Below are positions 23,994 through 34,799 of a DNA stretch of 64,000 bases, in pieces. How positions within the stretch are numbered: the first letter of the stretch is position 1; each line of letters opens with the position of its first letter. The notes under the pieces are model-generated. The model was given only the letters and a program-made list of their open reading frames with translations, was not told where the DNA came from and did not search any database. This DNA is from Moniliophthora roreri (lineage: Eukaryota > Basidiomycota > Agaricomycetes > Agaricales > Marasmiaceae). The DNA lies in the NCBI GenBank assembly GCA_001466705.2, contig LATX02000236.1, forward strand, positions 186,001 through 250,000, in the 5' to 3' direction. The position numbers and the translations under genes were made by a program.

Positions 23994-26213
23994 ATGATAT
24001 CCGACGTCCTCATCTATTCCCTGGGCCTTTCTTTGCTCTATGGAATATACCTTCTAGTTCGACATCTATGGGAAGAACTGGTCATTTCGCCTCTGAAGGA
24101 TCTTCCTGGACCGCCGAACGATAGTATAATTTGGGGGAATTTACAGCAGATATTCAAGGCGGTGAGTTGTTTTAGTCGAACTAAGGTTTTTTTTTTTGGG
24201 CAATCGAAAGACTAACAATAGTTGTGCCCAGGAAAATTCGGTCCTCCATGAAGAATGGGTTGAAGAGTATGGTCCTACGATCCGATATAGGGCATTTTTT
24301 GGCGTACGCGTGGCTTTCTTGCGATTTCACTGCTGCTGCTGCTGCTGATGAACTGAACTTTTCCAGACTAATCGATTGTACACAACGGATACGAAGGCGT
24401 TGAACCATATCTTGACGAATCATTATGATTACCAGAAACCAGAGGTGGCGAGGTGGGATTTGAGTCAAATTTTGGGCGATGGTACGTTTCAACGAGCGTT
24501 GATTTTGGCAAGAGACTTACAAATCATCAGGTATACTAATAACGGAAGAGGACAAGCACAAGTTCCAGCGCAAGGTCATGGTACGCCTCCTTGGCCGTTT
24601 TCATAGCAGCTAGGAATGCTCATGAACATGAAGAACCCAGCATTTGGTCCTGCTCAGATCAGACAGCTCACGTCAATTTTCATCGAGAAATCCAATGAGG
24701 TATATTGTTAAAGTTCCTGTGCTCTTGAGGCTACCCACTCAAGGCCAATTACACTCATAGCTCAGAGACGTCTGGAAGTCTCAGGTCAACGAAGCAGGGA
24801 ACGGTGAAGCTCGCCTTGACGCTCTCTCATGGTTGAGCAGGATGACGTTGGATGTTATCGGTCTCGCAGGTATGCTCTCAGACTCATACCAATTGCATTT
24901 TGAGATTGAAATGAATGCTACAGGTTTCAACTATACGTTTTCATCTCTTTCCGGCAAACCGAACGAGCTTAACGAAGCGTTCAAAATACTCTTTTCTCAG
25001 ACGTCAAGAATCAGCCTTTGGCGGCTGTTGCAGGGGGGGTTGCCAATACTACGGCCGATTCAGCTTGTACGTATCATCATAGTTCTCATTCCTCAAGTCC
25101 TCACTCAACTTGTGTAGCCTACCGCTCGAGATCGCGCCATTAAGTCATCGCGCAAAACAATGTCCCGAATTGGAGGTCAACTGCTGAGGGATGCTAAGGC
25201 GAACCAAGAGAATGAAAAAGGAACTGACAGGGACCTTCTTTCATTGCTCATCCGCTCGAATATGCAAGAGCAGAATGAAAAGTCAGGTGGCATGAGTGAC
25301 GAAGATGTTTTGGCCCGTACGTCGTTCCCCACGTTCTCTGCGAACCGCCTGAGACTGATTGTGTCACAGAGGTACCGACATTCCTTGTAGCAGGCCACGA
25401 AACTACTAGGTACGTTTTCTCCTCACCTCACCCTGACCCAAGGTTGACTCATACCGCTATAGCACTGCAACAGCATGGGCTCTCTACCTCCTCACTCAAC
25501 ATCCTGAAATACAATCTAAACTTCGGGAAGAATTGCTCTCGGTATCAACGTCCGAGCCGACGATGGACGAACTGAATGCCTTGCCTTACTTGGACAAGTT
25601 TGTTCGCGAGGTCCTTCGACTATACCCGCCTGTGCCTGCAACAACGAGAGTTGCTGCCAAAGACGACATCATCCCTCTTGGTGAAGGCTATGTCGGAAAG
25701 GACGGCAAGACGAAGGATCACGTCCGTGTCAAGAAAGGACAGACGATTCTGATCAACATTCAAGCGATTAATCGAAGTAAAAAGATTTGGGGCGAGGATG
25801 CACATGAGTTCAAGTGAGTTTCGCACTGGCAATATCGTTTACGTGGAAGTTGACACTGAGACTTTGTAGACCTGATCGCTGGGATGACCTACCCTCTACT
25901 GTCGCAGCGAGCAATATACCTGGTGTATGGAGCCATATGTTGACTTTCCTCGGTGGTGCTAGGAGCTGTATCGGATGGCGGTTCTCTTTGGTCGAGTGAG
26001 TTTCTCTTTTCTGATCGTAGCTCGGCTATCGCACTGACATTGTTATCCAGGATGAGATGTCTCGTTTTCGTGCTCGTGCGAGCGTTTGAGTTTAAGCTTG
26101 GGGTACCCAATGAGGAGCTTGGTAGGAAGTCGGCGGTTGTGCAGAGACCAATGTTGAAGGGTGATCCGAAGAAGGTTGCGCAACTGCCGTTGATTGTCAG
26201 ATGTGTTGCGTGA
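23994..26213 (+). CDS. Cytochrome P450, tandem copy A
   Basis: Twelve exons: 23994-24161, 24232-24303, 24367-24481, 24531-24580, 24634-24699, 24761-24869, 24924-25066, 25118-25316, 25370-25409, 25463-25813, 25870-25995, 26051-26213; 533 residues. A single N-terminal membrane anchor ([20 protein letters not shown]) is followed by the Pro-rich hinge LPGPP. The I-helix AGHETT lies at 315-320, ExxR at E370-R373 ([11 protein letters not shown]) and the heme loop [11 protein letters not shown] at 464-474 with ligand Cys471. It is thus an ER-bound, reductase-dependent monooxygenase of unknown substrate. The exon 5 acceptor ATGAAG is used because it restores [12 protein letters not shown] and is the one conserved in all three copies. 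A CTG microsatellite sits in intron 2. The CYP family cannot be fixed by eye. Confidence 0.93.
24331..24348. repeat. Trinucleotide microsatellite in intron 2 of P450 A
   Basis: Six TGC units within the intron 24304-24366. The corresponding introns of copies B and C lack it. Confidence 0.8.
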
Positions 26214-26593
26214 GGTAGTGATCCTTTTCGCAAGCTATTATATGTATCATTGGAAATACCGCTCTTTTATATATTATTCGTATTGGTATTCAAGGACTAC
26301 TCGGGACACCTTTTAATATCACAAGCGCCTTGATCTTAGAATTCCACCTGACGTCTCGATGCAACGACTTTCACTGGCTGCGTGATACTAGAGATGTTCT
26401 CATGACTACACGTTTCAACTGTCTTTTTTCACCCGTCACCATCATTTCCTTTCCAAAGACTTGAAATACCCGTTACTATGAAGGGCTGATCCCCAATACG
26501 CCATCCCCAGCTTTCCCATCAGAGTGCCGAATCTTTTTTTAAACGTTGGGATTGAATTTTGGTGGGGCCACGGTAAGCGCCGTGGCTGTCTTA
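26214..26593. other. Intergenic between P450 A and B
   Basis: The first 150 bases after the P450 A stop resemble the 3' flanks of copies B and C (a GGGACA word and a GACGTC/ATGC stretch), but the F-box fragment found after B and C is not recognisable here. Confidence 0.4.
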
Positions 26594-26621
26594 CCGTCGG
26601 GAAGTATTTGGATTCCGACGG
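26594..26621 (+). promoter_or_regulatory. Inverted CCGTCGG/CCGACGG element, P450 B
   Basis: CCGTCGGG (26594-26601) and CCGACGG (26615-26621) form an inverted pair about 85 bases before the ATG of P450 B, matching the pair ahead of copy A. A second inverted repeat, CCACGG-TAAGCG-CCGTGG, lies just upstream. Confidence 0.45.
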
Positions 26622-26702
26622 ACCACGGACCAAATCTACCACCACGACGAGTCAAGGCGATATAATAATGGTCAAGCCAGACATAGAATCATCAACATAT
26701 CA

Positions 26703-28915
26703 ATGTTCCTCAACGTCCTCATCTACTCCCTGGGCTTTTCTTTTCTCTATGGAATCTACCTTCTCGTTCGGCATCTATGGGAAGAACTCGTTATTTCGCC
26801 TCTGAATGATCTTCCTGGACCACCAAACGACAGTCTTTTTTGGGGGAATGTGAAGCAGATACGCAAAGCGGTGAGACGTTCAGTCAAGTAGAGGTCTCTT
26901 TGGACATCAGAAGGCTAAAAGTTAACGTATCCAGGAAGTCTCGGTCCTCCATGAAAAATGGATTGAAGAATATGGTCCTACGATCCGATTTAAGGTCTTC
27001 TTCGGGGTACGTAGGGGTTTCTTGCGATTTTAGTATACTACTCACGGGTCGGACTTCAGCAGGCTAATCGATTGTATACAACGGATACGAAGGCGTTGAA
27101 TCATGTCTTGACGAACCATTACGATTACCAGAGGCGAGATATAGCAAGATGGCACTTGGGCCAGATAATGGGCGATGGTACGTTTTTTTGCGAACGTTGA
27201 TTCCTGGTAAGATACTTACAAAGCCTCAGGTGTACTGGTAACGGAGGAAGACAAGCACAAATTCCAACGCAAGGTCATGGTACGCCTTCTTGGGCCATTT
27301 TCAAAGGCAGCTAGGAATGCTCATGAATATGAAGAACCCAGCATTTGGCCCTGCTCAGATTCGGCAGCTCACGTCGATTTTCATCGAGAAATCTAATGAG
27401 GCATGTTGTTCAAGCTCTTCTACCTTGAAACAGCACACTCAATGTTAGTTGCTTTCTTAGCTCAGAGACGTCTGGAGATCTCAGATCAACGAAGCAGAGA
27501 ATGGTGAAGCTCGTCTTGATGCCCTCTCATGGTTGAGCAGGATGACGTTGGATGTCATCGGTCTCGCAGGTATACCCTCAGACTCACAGTAATCACGCGC
27601 GGTGGTTGATACGAATACTACAGGTTTCAACTACACATTTTCATCTCTTTCCGGCAAGCCGAACGAGCTCAATGAAGCGTTCAGAACACTTTTTTCTCAG
27701 ACGTCAAGAATCGACCTTTGGCACCTGTTGCAGGGGTATTTACCGATGCTACGGCCAATTCAGCTTGTACGTGTTACCATAGTACTCATTCCTTCATGTC
27801 CTCATTCAATCTGCGTAGCCTACTGCTCGAGATCGTGCCATTAGGTCGTCGCGCAGAACAATGTCCCGAATTGGAGGTCAGCTGCTGAGGGATGCTAAGG
27901 CGAACCAAACAAGTGAAAAGGGAACTGACAGAGACCTTTTTTCATTGCTCATCCGCTCCAACATGCAAGAGCAAAATGAAGAGTCAGGAGGCATGAGCGA
28001 CGAAGATGTTTTGGCTCGTAAGTCGTTTGCCGCGTTTTCTGCGAACTACCTGAGACTGGTTATGTTGCAGAGGTACCGACATTCCTTGTGGCAGGCCACG
28101 AAACCACTAGGTATGTTCCCTTGAAACGATCCCTCGACCCAAGGTTGACCCGTATCCGCTACAGCACTGCAACAACATGGGCTCTCTACCTCCTCACTCA
28201 ACATCCTGAAATACAGTCTAAACTTCGGGAAGAAGCGCTCTCAGTATCAACATCCGAACCAACAATGGACGAACTGAATGCCTTGCCTTACTTGGACAAG
28301 TTTGTTCGCGAGGTCCTTCGACTATACCCGCCTGTGCCTTCAACGAGCAGAGTTGCTGTCAAAGACGACATCATCCCTCTTGGTGAAGGCTATATCGGAA
28401 AGGACGGCAAGACGAAAGATCATGTCCGTATCAAAAAAGGACAGACGATTCTGATCAACATTCAAGCGATTAATCGGAGTAAAAAGATTTGGGGCGAGGA
28501 TGCACATGAATTTAAGTGAGTTTCGCACTGGCAATATCGCCTACACAGAAGTTGACACCGAGGCTTTGTAGACCTGACCGCTGGGATGATCTACCCCCTA
28601 CTGTCGCAGCGAGCAATGTACCTGGTGTGTGGAGCCATACGTTGACTTTCTTCGGTGGTGCTAGGAGCTGTATTGGATGGCGGTTCTCGTTGGTCGAGTG
28701 AGTTTCTCTTTGCTGATTATAGCTCTGCTGTCACGCTGATACCATTAACCAGGATGAAATGTCTGATTTTCGTGCTCGTGCGAGCGTTTGAGTTGAAGCT
28801 TGGGGTACCCAAGGAGGAGATTGGTAGGAAGATAGCGGTTGTGCAGAGACCAATGTTGAAGAGTGACCCGAAGAAGGTTGCGCAACTGCCATTGATTGTT
28901 AGATGTGTTGTGTGA
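26703..28915 (+). CDS. Cytochrome P450, tandem copy B
   Basis: Twelve exons: 26703-26870, 26935-27006, 27063-27177, 27230-27279, 27335-27400, 27461-27569, 27624-27766, 27819-28017, 28071-28110, 28165-28515, 28572-28697, 28753-28915. Every exon has exactly the length of its counterpart in copies A and C, giving 533 residues. It carries the N-terminal anchor, LPGPP hinge, [17 protein letters not shown] and heme loop [11 protein letters not shown] with Cys471. Intron 5 begins with GC rather than GT (GCATGT at 27401), where copies A and C have GTATAT and GTGTGT; GC-AG introns are a known minority class but this may lower splicing. Exons 2-4 diverge most ([14 protein letters not shown]). No inactivating change was found otherwise. 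Substrate unknown. Confidence 0.9.
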
Positions 28916-29004
28916 GGTGTTGACTCTTTTCGCAAGTTGCCGCATTATAATTATATAGTGCAAGTACCGCTGTGTTACAACATGTAGTTTTAGGGAAGTT
29001 CAGG

Positions 29005-29740
29005 GACATTTTTAATTTATGATATACCATATCAAGACCGCAAGCGCTTTGTTTTTTGACTTCCACCTTGAAACCTTCGATGCGTCATCTTCAAAGCCCC
29101 CTATATTAGTCACTGGCCGCAAATCCCAGGGGATACTCTCATATAATAGAGAAGTCAGCGAGGGCAGGGAGATGTATACATACTCGCTTGGAGTCGACAT
29201 AAGGGGATTTAGCAGACTTCTTGAGCACCCTCTATTGCGCTGAAATGGAGCTCACCGTGAGCGCTCTCCCACAACTATACACGCCTTCCTAGGTGGGTGA
29301 TTTAATGTGTAAATGCGCCTGGTTATGCGGAATATGTGCGACAACTCGGGTGGTAGCCAACGAATGGAAAACACCATCGTCCAGAATAACCTTTCCCTTG
29401 ACATCCACAGGCGAGTCCTCTTCACTTGCAGCCGTCCAATAGCATGTGTTGAAGCACTGATTAATGATCTCATCATTTGGATTCTGCGCTCTGCAAGAGA
29501 CCTGTTATCTCCTTCGTAATAGAAGAATTTGGAGGGTGCTCGAAGATTTAGTACTTTCCCAGCATCCCGATGGGTGGATTCAATCTGGGTGGAAAGGATT
29601 TATGACATAATAGGACGGAGAATTCTGTGGATAACATTTGCTACAAGTTGTTCGATGACGAAGTCAAGAACCTACTAGTACTTGTATCATTATTTTGACG
29701 CCGTTTCTTGTGAAAAAAAGTAGAATGGGCCGTTTCAGGT
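29005..29740 (-). pseudogene. F-box gene fragment after P450 B
   Basis: The minus strand encodes LQVKRTRLWMSRERLFWT then IRWLPPELSHIFRITRR, an F-box N-terminus of the subfamily found at 38-49 kb, with no leucine-rich body after it. The DNA is homologous over its whole length to the fragment at 32245-32960 downstream of P450 C, including flanks, so P450 plus fragment duplicated together. The frame is interrupted and no full protein is possible. Confidence 0.7.
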
Positions 29741-29862
29741 CGCTTCTAAGATGAAAGAGAGTGTACTTGAAGGAAGAACGTTCTAGCTCTGCATTGGCCC
29801 TGCACAACGCCCGAGTAGGCGCCGCGGCTGTGTTTGAAATTGCTGTATTTGAGCGCGGGATT

Positions 29863-29869
29863 TCCGACG
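29863..29869 (+). promoter_or_regulatory. Half-site related to the P450 A/B element
   Basis: CCGACGA about 90 bases before the ATG of P450 C aligns with the second half of the inverted CCGTCGG/CCGACGG pair of copies A and B, after a GCCGCGGCTGTG stretch matching GCCGTGGCTGTC in B. The first half-site is degenerate here. Confidence 0.3.
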
Positions 29870-29956
29870 ATTCAATGTCTTCCCTCCATCACAAACCGCA
29901 GTCTGGCAGCTATTTAATCAGAATGGTCAAGCCAAACATAGAAACAACACATACCA

Positions 29957-32154
29957 ATGATCCTCAACGTCCTCGTCTATTCTCTGGGCCTTTCTTTTCT
30001 CTACGGAATTTACCTTCTCGTTCGGCATCTATGGGAAGAACTCGTTGCTTCACCTCTGAAGGATCTTCCTGGACCGCCAAGTGATAGTATGATTTGGGGG
30101 AATTTACAGCAAATATTCAAGGCGGTAAGTTATTCAGTCGAAACAATTTTTTTTTTGGCAATCAGAAGGCTAACGATTGAAGTGCCCAGGAAAATTCGGT
30201 TCTCCATGAACAATGGGTCGAAGAGTATGGTCCTACGATCCGATATAGGGCATTTTTTGGTGTACATATGGCTTTCTTGTGTTTTTACTCCTGCTGACCA
30301 GTCGAAATTTTGCAGTTCAATCGATTGTACACAACGGATACAAAGGCGTTAAATCATGTCTTGATGAACCATTATGTTTATCAGAAGCCAGAGATGTCAA
30401 GATGGGGTTTGAGCCAGGTTTTGGGTGACGGTGCGTTTGCGAGCATTAATCACCAGCAAGAAAACTTACGGGTACTACAGGCATACTGGTGATGGAAGAA
30501 GACAAGCACAAGTTCCAGCGCAAGGTCATGGTACGCCTTTGGGCCGTTTTCAAAGCGGCTACGAATGCTCACGAATATGAAGAACCCAGCATTCGGCCCT
30601 GCTCAGATCCGGCAGCTCACGTCAATTTTCATCGAAAAATCGAATGAGGTGTGTTGTTGAAGTTTCTGTACCCTTGGAACTGCCCACTAAATACCAATTA
30701 CACTCATAGCTCAGAGACGTCTGGAAGTCTCAGGTCAGCGAAGCAGAGAACGGAGAAGCTCGCCTTGACGCTCTCTCATGGTTGAGCAGGATGACGTTGG
30801 ACGTTATCGGTCTCGCGGGTATGCTCTCAGACTCATAGCAATTACACGTCTGGTTTGACATGATTACTACAGGTTTCAACTATACGTTTTCATCTCTTTC
30901 CGGCAAGCCGAGCGAGCTCAATGAAGCCTTCACGGAATTATTTGTCCAAACGTCAAGAATCACACTTTGGCCAGTATTGCAGGGGCGTTTGCCGATACTA
31001 CGACGAGTTCAGCTTGTGCGTGTCATCATAGTGCCTATGCCTCACCTCACTCAGTTTGTATAGAATACTGCTCGAGACCGCGCCATGAAATCTTCACGCA
31101 AAACCATGTTCCGGATTGCAGGTCAATTGCTGAGGGATGCCAAGGCAAACCAAGCGAGCGAAAAAGCAACCGACAAGGACCTTCTTTCGTTACTCATCCG
31201 CTCAAACATGCAAGAACAGAATGAAAAGTCAGGAGGCTTGAGTGATGAGGATGTTTTGGCTCGTACGTCATTCGCTGCGTGAGCTGCGAGCTGCCTGAGA
31301 CTGATTATGTCACAGAGGTACCGACATTCCTTGTAGCAGGCCACGAAACTACTAGGTATGTTCCCTTGAAACGGTCCCTCGACCCAAGGTTGACACATGT
31401 CCGCTACAGCACTGCAACAACATGGGCTCTCTACCTCCTCACCCTACACCCCGAAATACAATCTAAAGTTCGCGAGGAACTGCTCTCAGTATCAACATCC
31501 GAGCCAACCATGGACGAACTGAATGCCTTACCCTACCTAGACAAGTTTGTCCGCGAAGTACTTCGATTATACCCACCTGTGCCTTCGACGACCAGAGTTG
31601 CTGTCAAAGACGACATTATTCCTCTTGATGAAGGCTATATTGGGAAGGACGGCAAGACGAAGAATCATGTTCGTGTCAAGAAAGGACAGACGGTGTTCAT
31701 CAACATTCAAGCGATTAATCGGAGTAAAAAGATTTGGGGCGAGGATGCGCACGAGTTCAAGTGAGTCTTTATACTAGTAGAACCGTTTACCTCAAAATTG
31801 AGACTTTGTAGACCTGACCGCTGGGATGACTTACCCTCCACTGTCGCAGCGAGTAATGTACCTGGTGTATGGAGCCATATGTTGACTTTCCTCGGTGGTG
31901 CTAGGAGCTGTATCGGATGGCGGTTCTCATTGGTCGAGTGAGTTTTTCTTGCTGACTATGGCTCGTCTGTCGCACTGATATCGTTATACAGAATGAAATG
32001 TCTAGTTTTCGTGCTCGTACGAGCATTCGAGTTTGAGCTTGGCGTACATAAGGATGAGATGGGTAGGAAGGGGGCGGTCATACAGAGGCCGATGCTGAAG
32101 AGTGACCCAGAGAAGAGGGCACAACTGCCGCTGATTGTACGATGTGTTGCGTGA
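29957..32154 (+). CDS. Cytochrome P450, tandem copy C
   Basis: Twelve exons: 29957-30124, 30190-30261, 30316-30430, 30481-30530, 30583-30648, 30710-30818, 30873-31015, 31064-31262, 31316-31355, 31410-31760, 31812-31937, 31992-32154; 533 residues, exon lengths identical to copies A and B. The membrane anchor, LPGPP hinge, AGHETT (315-320), [11 protein letters not shown] and [11 protein letters not shown] with Cys471 are intact. All introns are GT-AG. Differences from the other copies concentrate in exons 3 and 7, within the regions that shape substrate access in P450s, so altered specificity is possible. The 3' flank carries the same F-box fragment as copy B. The upstream segment keeps the TCTGGCAGCTAT and AAACATAGA words seen ahead of copy A. 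Confidence 0.93.
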
Positions 32155-32244
32155 GATGATTTATTTTGCAAGTTGTTGTACTATCGCTATTTATTGTGAG
32201 TATCACTGTTTCATTCGGGGACTATTCAGGGACATTATATGATA

Positions 32245-32960
32245 CCGCAGGCGTTTATTTAATGACTTGTTCCTCGACTTACACCTCGAAGCCTTGACCC
32301 ATTACTTTCAGAGATCTTACTACCGTACCGGTCACTGGTTGTGTATTCCCAGGGGATATTCTCAATAATCACATAACGTGGTCGTATGTTTTGAGGATTT
32401 CTTTCCATGTCATTTTTCATCATACGCAGCATTGGGGGGCACAAGGGAATTGTGACTTCTCTCCTTTCGTCGTAGAAGAAGTACTTTAGCATCCTCGAGC
32501 TTTTCCCATCGAGTAGGTTTGTTATGTATCGAACACGTGAATGCTTCTGGTCGTGTAGAATATGCGCAGCAACAACTCGGAGGGTAGCCGACGAATGGAA
32601 GGCCCCATCGTCCAGCGCAGTCTTTCCCTCAACTTCCACAGACGAGCCCTCCTCTCCTGCAGCCGTCGAACAGCACCTAGCATGCGTGAAAGCACCGAGT
32701 CATATCCAGCGATCTCATCATCCACGCTCTGTAGGAGATCCCCGACCTTGGGTACTTCACGATCGAGCGTAGTATGGTTTGGAGGGTTCTCGGAGAGGTA
32801 CTTTCCCCAGAATTTTGATGGTTGTATTCGATTTGGATGGAAAGGAATCATGGCATTTATTGCATAATATGACCGGGTCATCTGTGAGTGACTGAGTATA
32901 AGGTTATGATTTGTGAGCCAGCTTATTCGAGGTTGAAGTCGAGAACCTTACCTGTATTAC
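32245..32960 (-). pseudogene. F-box gene fragment after P450 C
   Basis: From an ATG at 32881 the minus strand encodes FWGKYLSENPPNHTTLDREV, then RRARLWKLRERLRWTMG and the F-box start IRRLPSELLLRIF, before the frame breaks near 32522. The PPNHTTLDREVP segment corresponds to PANHVPFDHEIP of the intact F-box genes at 38-49 kb, identifying the subfamily. The following sequence to about 32245 continues the homology in another frame (VRVAAHIL-like) but the leucine-rich body is missing. It is a co-duplicated remnant of the P450 unit. Confidence 0.75.
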
Positions 32961-34799
32961 GATTTCGACGTCTCGCGGACGACCACTTCAGGGTGACAGA
33001 GTGCACTGAAAGGAGAGCGTGAGAAAGTCTCTAGCCGCGTGCGTAAACGCACCGCTGTCCTCCGATACTGTTTTCCCTTCGCTTCAATGCTCGGGACGTC
33101 GGCTCCAATAAGGAATTTTATATAGTATGAGCGAGCTGGTGAGTCTATATGCTATTTCAAGTCGTGCGAAGCCATTCATTTGACGATACATACTCTAAAT
33201 TCTATTCGAGGGGAATCGGTTGTCTGTGCTGCACTCTGATACCCTTCCAATCCTTGTACACTCGGCTTGAAACTTCGTCATGTGTATCCGCATATCCCAG
33301 GGGAAAAACGTTTAGACTAGGGATAGATGATGACCCTGCTCCACCGTTGGCACTTATTCCTCCCGGTTGGCAACTGTACTAAGTCTGATGTTCGTGCTCA
33401 GGACTTGGAAGTTGGGGACGTGGCAATCAATGCTTCCGGGAAGCTCTCCTGCCAGCACGATCCAGTCAGTGCTTACTACTTGGGCTTCGATTCATGAATG
33501 CATGGAGTCGGAATAATAGGGTGAGCTGTATACCTTTATATCGCGGTCAAGTGATCCCGATGATGCTTTCTGATAGCGGAGTCTTTACACATGTTCTACG
33601 GTTTGTCGTTGTGCATGGTTCAATCTCAAAAAGACTTGAAGGAATGAACGGTGTCCTGGTTTCTTTCCTCTCACGGACTCATTTCGTTGGGCTTGATCCA
33701 GGCAAACGTAGTACTTACCAGCACTAAATGATTGGCACTCCCCGCTTTGACCCCGCTATCGTACCTCGGCCTAACTGATATATCTTCTCCCTCCCTATAT
33801 CAACTCTAAGCTGACACTCTTAGGGTTCCAGGACGTCTATCGCTTCCGTTACGTCAGTTTGCCGGTATCCCCTTGAGTGCGTACATCTACCATTTTCGTG
33901 GCCGAATTCAGGCGCGCGGGTGCCAATCATATTTAGACTTAGACTTCGTGCTTCAGGCACTGCCAGTCTTTTCCTCCACCTATACCAAGGAGAGCTCCGT
34001 ATCGGTGGATTGCCTCCGAATGTCTGACACGAAACGAGTTGTCGACGGCGATGGCGTGCTCCGTTATTGCTCTTCCTGGACCGATTAGCGAGGTTGAATC
34101 AGGGACGCCCAGCGATTACGATGACGTTCGATGGGCGTCTCGGGATCGGTCTGAAGGTATCTGCCGCACGACACCAAAGAGGGAGTTTTAAAGGTGTTTT
34201 AAGTATCACTCAAATTCAACGCTCGAGATGAATGTTGGTGGGGATCACTTGAATATCGTTTTTGAATGCGGATCATGGTTACCATGCTGGATCCTTCGCG
34301 TCTCTTCTCTATGCCCCACGGAGATCGGGACAATTTAGACCGTATACCATACGCGTGTAGTATATTCAGGTGTGATACACAGAAACAAGAAATTTTTGAT
34401 GAACCTGAGAGTTGTTGTGAAATATTCGAGTCCTTCAGTATTTCTGCTCATACTTGCTACTACTGTACTACTGTAACTAAGAGTCAGCTTGAGCATGTCT
34501 TTTGGCGGGATGAAATACCTATAGCCGAGCACAGGGCTGACGGTGACGGAATCATGCCGACCGGAGACAAATCCATCAAAATTGATGCTTGTCAAATGGA
34601 AATTCTGATTTTCCCAGTCCCAGCCTTTTTCTCAGCAACTTGCTTCACTGACGCTATCATCATCACTCTCGTCTCGTTCGACGTTGTCCCTCTTTAATCC
34701 TCGTCCTCGTGGTGGAGAGTCCCCTTTTTTTCCTCTTAGATTTCTCAGTTTTGCAGAGAGGGCTGGCTTCACTCTGAACGTCGTCCAAGCCGCTTCGCC
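32961..34799. other. Intergenic, no gene seen
   Basis: A segment near 33245-33315 weakly resembles the 3'-flank sequence following P450 B (CTTGAAAC and ATCCCAGGGG words). A 143-codon plus frame at 34266-34697 has no domain. The last 150 bases before 34800 hold the presumed promoter of the Kre6-type gene. Confidence 0.35.

Noticed and set aside
24610..24633. Alternative acceptor adding eight residues in P450 A
   Set aside because: Copy C lacks an acceptor there, and the later site restores the conserved VMNPAFGP motif in all copies.
23994..32154. A secondary-metabolite gene cluster around the P450s
   Set aside because: No polyketide synthase, peptide synthetase, terpene synthase, transferase, transporter or regulator gene is seen in the neighbourhood; only tandem P450s and F-box debris.
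34266..34697. Plus-strand frame of 143 codons before the Kre6-type gene
   Set aside because: No recognisable feature; it lies where the promoter of the next gene should be.
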